Source of the DNA: Gigaspora rosea
Lineage: Eukaryota > Glomeromycota > Glomeromycetes > Diversisporales > Gigasporaceae
Direction of reading: 5' to 3'
NCBI GenBank assembly: GCA_003550325.1
Contig: QKWP01000100.1
Coordinates: forward strand, 468,325-532,324
DNA: 64,000 nucleotides
Numbering within the stretch: the stretch's first letter is position 1; every line of letters begins with the position of its first letter. This document shows positions 56,983-64,000 of the stretch, in pieces. The notes beneath the pieces were generated by a model that was given only the letters and a program-made list of their open reading frames with translations, made no database searches and was not told where the DNA came from. Both the position numbers and the translations under genes were made by a program.

Positions 56983-58770
56983 TTCAAGGCATCTACTTGC
57001 CATATACTGGAATATCTTTTTTGTGAAAGCACCCGCTTTTTTTAACATTGGGTAGGTAATACCTGACATTCCTGGCGCCGACCTGTTCTTGGTTTGTTCT
57101 AGTGCTTCTTCCCATTCATCCAATAACACCTTATCTAGTAATTGTTCATACTAGTTAGACTCTACTTCTTCTATCGGACAGAACCTTTTTTTTCATCTTT
57201 TCAGTAGTTTTTCTGCCATCGATGACCGTTTTCTGAACTGTTCCGCAAAATGTCTTCTTACTTCTTCTAGTACTTCTTTTGGTTTGTTTAATAACTCCTC
57301 TTCCTCTTCTTCTATGCTTTTAACTACTCTATCAATTTGAATCCTCTTCTGTGGCCGATCCAACAAGCTGTCTATCATGCCTCTTTGCCCTTTCACTATC
57401 ATTTTGTACCTGGCTTCTATACAAGTTCTGATTCTTTTTTCATCTTCATTTTTTAAAGCAACTTGCCACTCTTGGTCAGAACAGTTCACCATATTTCTAG
57501 GGATTCATATACATTTGAATAGTTATCCAACATATCTAACTTCCACTGCTCCTTAAGCTGTTCTACGAAAGCTTCTTGTTCCGTTACCTCCTGCTACTCT
57601 AACAATGTCTTCCCTCTGCTTTTCCTTAACCTTCTACACCACTTTCCTAGTGTGCGTATATCCTTTTTTAACTTTTTGTATCTGCATTCACATATGACAC
57701 GTCCTCTATTATAGGAGTTTTCTTCTTTTTTGGGAGTGTGACTGATACTGCTTTCTTTATACTGCTTTCTATGATATCCCACAACTGGTCCAGGGATCTG
57801 TTTTCTAACTCTGATTCTAATTCCTGCTGCTCCGTACAGGCTTCCTGGGTCTCTCTTTTTCTTTTACTTCCTTTCAAGATTTCAGTTTTTAGTTCAAAAT
57901 TTAGTTTAGCTTGGTACTCTTCCCACATTTTCTCATCGACATTTTCTATATCTATTTCTAGTCTTTTTCTTCCTAATCTTCTATTTCTTGCTTAACTTCG
58001 CTTTCGCATATTTAACCCTGTTTCTACTTGTATGAAAACCAACTGGTGGTCACTGTCTGTTCTAAATGCCATGTCCTTGGTTTTGTACAGTAAAATGTTT
58101 TGTTTCAAGTGACTGTTGACCCAGATGGTATCGATTCTTGACTGCGCTTCTTTACGCCTCCAAGTTGGTTGCCCTAGGGAGTCGGACTCGTAGAAACATC
58201 TGTAAACCTTTTCCCTTTTAAGAGCTGTAGGATTTGTTTCTTCCTTTCTTTTTCCTTTTGGTCTTCTAAGTTGATCTTTTCTGTTTGGTTCAGATCCACA
58301 TTAAAATTGCCCAAAACTATGCATCTCTGTTCCTTCTTCTTTGTTTCTACGTTTCTTAGACGTTCTTTTAAATAAGCTTGTATATACTTTTGAACTTCTG
58401 CACTTGTTGGTGCTACGTATACCACTATAATTTTTATCGAAAGACCCTTGAAATCCAGAACCATATCCAGAATATATGGGTTCTCTCTGTTTAACTTTAC
58501 CACATGTTTCTCCCATTTTTTATCTATTAAAATTCTGACGCCAGATCTTTTCTTCTTTCCTTCCTCTGCAGTGGACCAGTAACCCTTCAGATTTTTATTC
58601 TCCTTAAGCATAAATTTTCCTTCTTTTTCGGTCAGGTTCGTTTCTGCTAAGCCCATATTGTTAATATTTTTCTCCTCCATAAAATCTGATATCGTGTCCA
58701 ATCTTCCCTTATTTGTTTTTAGTCCATTTACATTATGGAATTCTATCTCCAGTACACTAAAATCAATGTC
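56983..58770 (-). pseudogene. LINE ORF2: endonuclease and start of reverse transcriptase
   Basis: Endonuclease motifs in order: EFHNVNGLKTNKG, GLAETNLTE, VVYVAPTS, VLGNFNVDL, SRIDTIW (about 58,130) and TDSDHQLVF (about 58,045). This is the exonuclease-endonuclease-phosphatase fold used to nick target DNA. The usual GDFN motif reads GNFN, so a catalytic-site Asp is changed. A charged linker (57,928-57,193; RKRETQEAC, IEEEEEELL) follows. The reverse transcriptase starts with APGMSGITYP near 57,070. A TAG at 57,153-57,151 stands in ESN-stop-YEQLL, where Trp is expected. The frame ends at the hAT at 56,982. Inactive. Confidence 0.82.
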
Positions 58771-59129
58771 TTCTAGTTTTCTCTCTCCTCCTTTCTCCTC
58801 TTCTTGCTTTTTCTTTCCCTTCCTCTCTGTTAAACCTTCATTGTCTCCCCTTTGTTTGGATGAAGAGAACTCTCTATCCTTTTTTTTAGAGATGCCCTTG
58901 GCAACTTTCAGGAGCGATAGGGTGCTTCCACCCCCTTATCGACATTCTTCAACAAGGAGAGCCTCTTTAGGGTTTCCATTAGGATTTGGTGATTTTCAGT
59001 TTCTTCTGTCCTTTGTTGTGCATTTTTGCTTCTATCTATTTCGTCTTTTCTATTGCATTACTAATTGCACCCGTACCTTGTTCTAGTCTACTTTCCCTCC
59101 CTTTACTATTTATACTTCTGAGCTTTCTA

Positions 59130-60373
59130 CTATGTACTATGTACTACCATCCCTCTTCTGCTATAAGTTACATACTCTCTTGTTTTTTCTTTGTTTGATC
59201 CTCCTCCTATTTCTGACTGGTCCCAGTTTTCTTTATTTGTTGCGGCTCGGTTTACTCGTTTCCACTCTAACTTAGTATTGAAGTAAAAAACTGTTGATAA
59301 TTGTGCGGCTTTGTATTTCGCCTCTGTATCAAAATAGACATGGGCTGAGCCCTTTTGGTTTCCATGACAGTTATTTAGTACGTGTACTGCTTTTGCCTCT
59401 ATTTTTTTTAATTGTCGCAATAATAACGTATCAACTGCATTTCTGAGCAAATTTGTGATGGTTAGTTTAAATTTGTTTCTGTATTCTAATTCGTTTAGAT
59501 TAAATCTTCCAGGGTTGTTCTATATGTTCTTCCCTCATCTAGGTAAACTGACCAACTGTTCCTCAGGACTTCTTCCTTGCGCTGATTTTCTATTTCCACC
59601 TTGACATACGCTGCTTTCGTTTTTCATCCTTGTTGCCAAGCCAAGACTATGGCCTTGCCAAAGAAACCCAAATGTTTTTTAATTACTCTAGCATTCACTG
59701 TTTCCGGCAGATTCCAGATTGTAAAAAAATATTGTGATTTCCTACTCTGACCTCGAGTTGTAAAATTTCCCTTTGGTGCCCAAATAGAGTTATAAATGTC
59801 TTCACATTTTTTTTGTCATTTTTTGTTCGTTATGTTTGTTATCTCACAAGTGGGAGGTGTTTTTTGTCATAATTCGGCCTTTTTTTCTTCTAGACCGTAG
59901 TTCCAACTTCCGCATTCCGCCTCCAATAATAGAGCCTTCACCTTCTTTTTCTCCTCCACATTATCCACTATCTTGTTGTCACTTTCCTCATCCTGTTCTT
60001 CAAAGAATCTTTTTTTTCCTTTACTGATTTCTGCTTTTTGTAGTTGTTTCGGCAGTTCTTCTTCTACCTTTGTTTTTGGTTCCTCTTTTATATCTGTATG
60101 CTGTATTATGTCTTTATTACTTGTTTCATTCTTGTTTAGCAGCTCGATTTCTAGCTGTGTGATTGGTTCTTTGTGTATCACCTTATGCTCTGTACATCTG
60201 TGTAACTCTACTATATTTCGTATTACTGCAATTATATGTGGCTGATTGATCTCCAAGAATTTTGCTATATCTGTGTCTATCTTAAGCAGTAACACCTTGT
60301 TTTCTCTAATTAAAGCTTCTCTTTCCTCATTTTGTTTGTTAAAGTAGGCCTTAAATTTTCCTAAAAGTGACAT
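59130..60373 (-). pseudogene. LINE ORF1 (gag-like), broken
   Basis: The first frame (60,373-59,867, 168 codons) starts MSLLGKFKAYFNKQNEERE and is highly charged, with coiled-coil-like Leu/Glu spacing at residues about 10-50 and an acidic Lys/Glu-rich tail. A broken middle (59,866-59,450) has scraps resembling the RNA-binding gag domain of fungal LINEs. The last frame (59,450-59,130) includes HVLNNCHGNQKGSAHVYF. ORF1 proteins package the element RNA. Assignment rests on position before the endonuclease and on composition. Confidence 0.6.
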
Positions 60374-61543
60374 TTGTTCTATTCTATTACTCGTCTAGTT
60401 CAATGTTGAGTTGAAGTATTTTCTACTTTGTTTGTTTACAAATGCTTATAACGTGTTTGTTTTGTTGATTCACGAAAAATTACGTGTTTAACTTGTTTAT
60501 TTCTCTATTTGGAATGCTTGTTTGTATTATTGATCACGTGTTCTATTGTTGTTGACTATAATCTGCAGTACAGTGTCTCAACGATATCCTCACTTTTTAC
60601 AAAAAATTTTCTACAAGACCGAAATTTACGATAGGTTGTTGTATCATTTCGCTTTCTCCAAGGTAGCCTAAGTAACTCCTATTTAATTTACTTCTTCTTT
60701 CTTTTTTCTTAGTGGCCTTTTGGTCCTTTCTCGATTTAGTTTGTGTGTTTTCTTCTTTTTTCCTTAGCACCGAAATGGGTCAGAGGATCAGCGGAAAGAG
60801 TGATTAATTGTTAATTTCATGTTATTGATTTTTTTCTTTCTTTTTATTTAATGCAACTATTCTAAACAAATGTAATTTCTATAGCTATATATTCTTCATT
60901 TTATATTTCTATATAAATATCTTATCTATAAAATTACACTTTATTACATATATCAATAAAAATAAACTTCTGTGTACAAAGTTTATTACTAAAATTACTT
61001 CACATATTAATTACAGTCCTATTATTTAATACTGTATTACACTTTTGCAAACTTTAATTGATATGACGTTCCAGAATGATGATCATTTTACTAATAAAAT
61101 GTGACGCAATTATCATATAAAATAAAGCCCAATGAGTTTTTTGCGTTCAAAAATAACGTGATTATTTGACTAACTATATAAAGGTAATATCGCTTTATTT
61201 TAACGCTCTGGAATCTAAATAATGTCCTAGAAAAGATTTTAGATCGCAATGACCTTTCGTTAATAAGTTTCATTTGATGTGAAGTGGCATTTGGGGCTCT
61301 AAGTATAAGAGTCGACTTCATATAGAATGCAATTTCGGGGAGACAAATTCACCCGGTATTTATTTTTTTTCAATACTTATTACAAACGCTTTATAAAACG
61401 TACATCTACTTAATTTTTGTATAGTAAAAATCAGAAAACAAGAAAAAGTTGGCTGGGTGGGTGGGTGAGTGAATATGAAAATTGGTTGAATTCAGTAAGT
61501 ACTTAGGTAAAAAAAAAAAATCTAGTTTCATTACCTGTCTACT
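60374..61543. other. AT-rich region, LINE 5' flank, nothing else recognised
   Basis: The 5' untranslated region of the LINE may lie at 60,374-60,800. A 76-codon minus-strand ORF (61,321-61,091) has no recognised motif. GGGT repeats near 61,450 (GCTGGGTGGGTGGGTGAG). Confidence 0.4.
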
Positions 61544-63920
61544 TTATTTCAATGTACTACCTGTTGAGATGCTTTCACCTAAATTAGAGTCTAGTGCAGT
61601 TTTTGTTGCCTGTGCCAAAAATGCTTTATTATACTGTGCTATCCATCCTTGAATAGTCGAGACTTTTGGCACTTCATCCTGATCTAATTCACCATTGTTT
61701 GCAAATTGCGTCAATCTATCATGCATTTCTTTAGTCGTCATCCAATCTTTTGCATGAACATTCCCTAGTAAGAACATTTGCTCAAGCATTTTTTTTACTG
61801 TATCGGTTATTCGCTTTCCTCCACCTCGATTACCAAATACTGCGTTCTCACGTAACGCCCATCCTTTATCCCAAGGAAAGTTAACAGGTTCTATAATCAT
61901 GCAAGTGCTTTGTTCTACATTTATTTCAATGTTTATTGTTTAATAGGAGGATGATATATATTTATCAATTATTATATTTACCTTTTTCTGTATCATCTTC
62001 TCTTACAGTATCGGTGGAATCTATTTTATATATATATATGCGATCTTAGATTTAGATAATCGTGATGTACATGTTATTATTACCTATCATTACAACGTTG
62101 TCGTTCTTGTTCTGTTTTTGGTTTTCTATATGCAAAGTTTGTATAAATGTTATTTATGCAAGTTGTATATATACTACTCTCGTACCTCAGGGTTTTGGTA
62201 TCACTATTGTCCATTTCGATTGAGGTTTGGTATGTGTGGATATTTTTGGATCTGGACGAGGAAGCTCTTCATTATACAAATTAGTAATCATGGCAGGAGA
62301 AAAGCGAGCTGAGGTTCCAAAGTGCGGCAACGGATGTGCCACAATATACCCTGATAGTGGACCTTCAACTGGCCATTGCCAGAAATTATATTTAGATATT
62401 CCAGTGATCGTTTCTACACTCGGCTTTTTTTCCTTGATTTTCTGCTAAATTTTCACTTGCATTTGTTTTTTGGTATCGATTCGGTTCAATGTTTGCCAAA
62501 TATGTCCCTGCAAGGTTTTTTGTAGCAGTTACGATATTGGATCCCTCTGCTACATTATACCCAATACAAACATATCGTTTGATAGCATGTTCTATCTGAA
62601 AAAGATAGAATAAAAAATGAGGATAAAAAAAAGGATAAAAGTTGTGTATTTCCATTTATATAAATGATTATTATAAACTTATTTTTTGTAAATAAATAAA
62701 ACTTACCGCAGCGTGATATGAAATAATTGTAGTTTTGGCCTCACCTGGCTCTAGAAATAACTATTCGCGAACCTCAACATCGTACCAATCAAACCAATGG
62801 GCCACAATTGTCATTAATTCGCTATTATGATAGTGTGGCCCATTATCCAAAATTATTTTTATCCACTTTGGTTTCTTCTCAATGTTGTTAAACACGGCTT
62901 CGAAACAAGATGCTGTAAACTAAGCATCTTGTTTCGTATTTGCGGACCAATGATCGTAAGCACTAATATTCAAATAATCTATATCACTATCCTCTTTAGT
63001 GATTACCAAGATCGAATGCAATGTCCAGCCCCTTTTGCCAGAAAACTCTTGTTTGGTTTCCCATGCGGTTTTTGGGAGGATTCACATTTTGTAATCTGCG
63101 ATCATAATTGCACTATCCGAATTAAGACCCACCATCAATGCTTTATATTGTTCATTTAGATAATATTTCTGAGCGTGATGCGCAAGAAAATGTTTCAATT
63201 TTTCCTGCATTTCTAATAATTGAGAATGATACTGATCATTATGATTTTTTATAAAGTCAAAAAGATTAGATAGTTCTAAACACTCTTGACAACGTGAATA
63301 ATGTGGGCTTGTGCATTTTCCAAACGCAAATGGCAAACAATGGTCGATGCAATTATCGTGTATTGGTTTTCCATCTAATTCAACACTCAAGTGGCGTTCA
63401 AAATTTCTTTTGAGATGGCGACGTAAGTTTTCAATTCGTGATATTACGGAATCCTTTATATTTGATTATGCAATTATTGAATACGATATTATGAATCTTA
63501 GTTTTAGATCTAGAACAAATGACTAGTTAACATAATACTAAAGGTCTGGCGAAATAAAATTAGTTTATCACTATTGGCGAAAATGATGAAACTAGTGAAC
63601 CTAATTTTACATCTCTGTGCAATACATTGTGTTAACTATATGTTCTAAATAGAACAAATTTCATAATATTTTATTATTATACGATTTCTTTAACTGTATA
63701 TAACTTACTAAGATCCTCTTTTCTGTGATTATTTGTCGCGCAAGAGCCAATAAATCCTCGAATACTTCAAATTCATATTCATTACAAATAATGCATAGTC
63801 CCCCCAAATCTTCGCGATATCGAATATGATTACAATTAGCTAGTCGGGTCATAAAGGATGTTCGACGCATTCCATTTGGATACGTTTCATTAAATTTCGT
63901 CTATAAGGCTTCTTTTTGAT
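61544..63920 (-). pseudogene. 3' part of the DDE-like host-family gene, other strand
   Basis: The frame opens right at the hAT terminus as QKEAL-stop-TKFNETYPNGMRRTSFM. Exons continue: to about 63,708 (GGLCIICNEYEFEVF), about 63,470-62,700 (a Cys/His cluster HDNCIDHC...KC...CQEC; HHAQKYYLNEQ; IMIADYKM; FSGKRGWTLHSIL; DNGPHYHNSELM; LEPGEAKTTI), 62,600-62,180 (IEHAIKRYVCIGY and PLPHFGTSARF), and a last exon, 61,918-61,544 (FPWDKGWALREN, GGGKRITDTVKKMLE). Stops at 63,084-63,082, 62,922-62,920 and 62,763-62,761 sit where Arg, Trp and Trp fit. The spacing of D, DN and E suggests an RNase H-like DDE fold, perhaps of transposon origin (inference). Exon limits are approximate. Confidence 0.7.
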
Positions 63921-64000
63921 TAGGGTTTGCAATGGGCCAGGCCAAACCCGGTAATTTGTGGGTTGGGTTGGGCCTGGGCCGGGCTGGGCCCAAATTTTTA
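63921..64000. mobile_element. terminus of another GGCCC-word hAT copy
   Basis: Starts TAGGGTTTGCAATGGGCC and continues with GGCC/GGGTTGGG words, matching the inverted right end at 56,982. The 8 bp before it, TTTTTGAT, is the reverse complement of ATCAAAAA at 51,236-51,243. The element runs off the window. Confidence 0.88.

Larger units (their letters stand above)
56983..60373 (-). mobile_element. LINE (non-LTR) retrotransposon, 5' part, cut by the hAT
   Basis: Read on the minus strand: ORF1 from 60,373, then an apurinic endonuclease, a linker and the start of the reverse transcriptase, which ends at the hAT terminus (GATGCCTTGAA then TAGGG). The rest of the reverse transcriptase is not in the window. 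Stops and frameshifts interrupt all parts. Confidence 0.85.

Noticed and set aside
57738..60245. Several plus-strand ORFs rich in Ser, Leu and Phe
   Set aside because: Shadows of the charged LINE ORFs on the minus strand.
62118..63526. Plus-strand ORFs over the 3' gene part
   Set aside because: The minus strand carries the recognisable motifs; these frames are shadows.

Overview
The window is AT-rich eukaryotic DNA made almost entirely of transposable elements nested in one another, with only one clearly intact host-type gene. Base composition, short GT-AG introns, the mix of element families (Ty3/gypsy, hAT, Tc1/mariner, a LINE) and a multi-exon gene family that I recall from Rhizophagus suggest an arbuscular mycorrhizal fungus (Glomeromycotina, Rhizophagus-like). 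That assignment is an inference from family resemblance; no search was run.

Layout. 1-5,510: a Ty3/gypsy element, broken by stops, frameshifts and an assembly gap, with its 3' LTR. 5,696-7,048: a Tc1/mariner element (transposase with one nonsense change). 7,900-11,900: non-coding DNA carrying three hAT-type elements. 11,949-19,752: a much older gypsy copy with its 3' LTR, next to an opposite-strand coding remnant. 19,491-21,384: an 835-bp sequence present twice, separated by a junction containing an N. 21,956-31,919: foldback, hAT, Harbinger-like and other terminal-inverted-repeat elements, including a nest four levels deep. 32,478-33,050: a gene for a small secreted cysteine-rich protein. 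33,051-39,533: mostly empty AT-rich DNA with a solo LTR. 39,952-41,807: a hAT element split by a second Tc1/mariner copy whose transposase is intact. 41,816-48,735: low-complexity tracts and short non-autonomous elements. 49,108-64,000: the 5' part of a host-family gene, a hAT with a spliceable 8-exon transposase, the 5' part of a LINE, the 3' part of the same host-family gene on the other strand, and the end of another hAT copy.

Main results. (1) The two halves of one gene (49,108-51,243 on + and 63,920-61,544 on -) each abut a hAT terminus and share the same 8-bp flank, ATCAAAAA. The other side of the first hAT lies in the reverse transcriptase of a LINE. This is the footprint expected from an inversion of about 7 kb between two hAT copies, and it predicts what lies beyond the right edge. 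(2) The hAT at 51,244-56,982 encodes a 636-residue BED-finger transposase once seven GT-AG introns are removed, with phases consistent at every junction; a different small hAT sits in one intron. (3) Twelve hAT-type insertions show 8-bp target duplications (seven exact, five with one mismatch), and several families carry their own short word repeated inside their ends. (4) Two 1,353-bp Tc1/mariner copies are nearly identical, one intact and one killed by a Trp-to-stop change. (5) Premature stops across unrelated elements repeatedly sit at Trp, Arg or Gln codons, as expected from C-to-T change on either strand.

All coordinates, splice sites and repeat ends were read by eye and may be off by a base or two.
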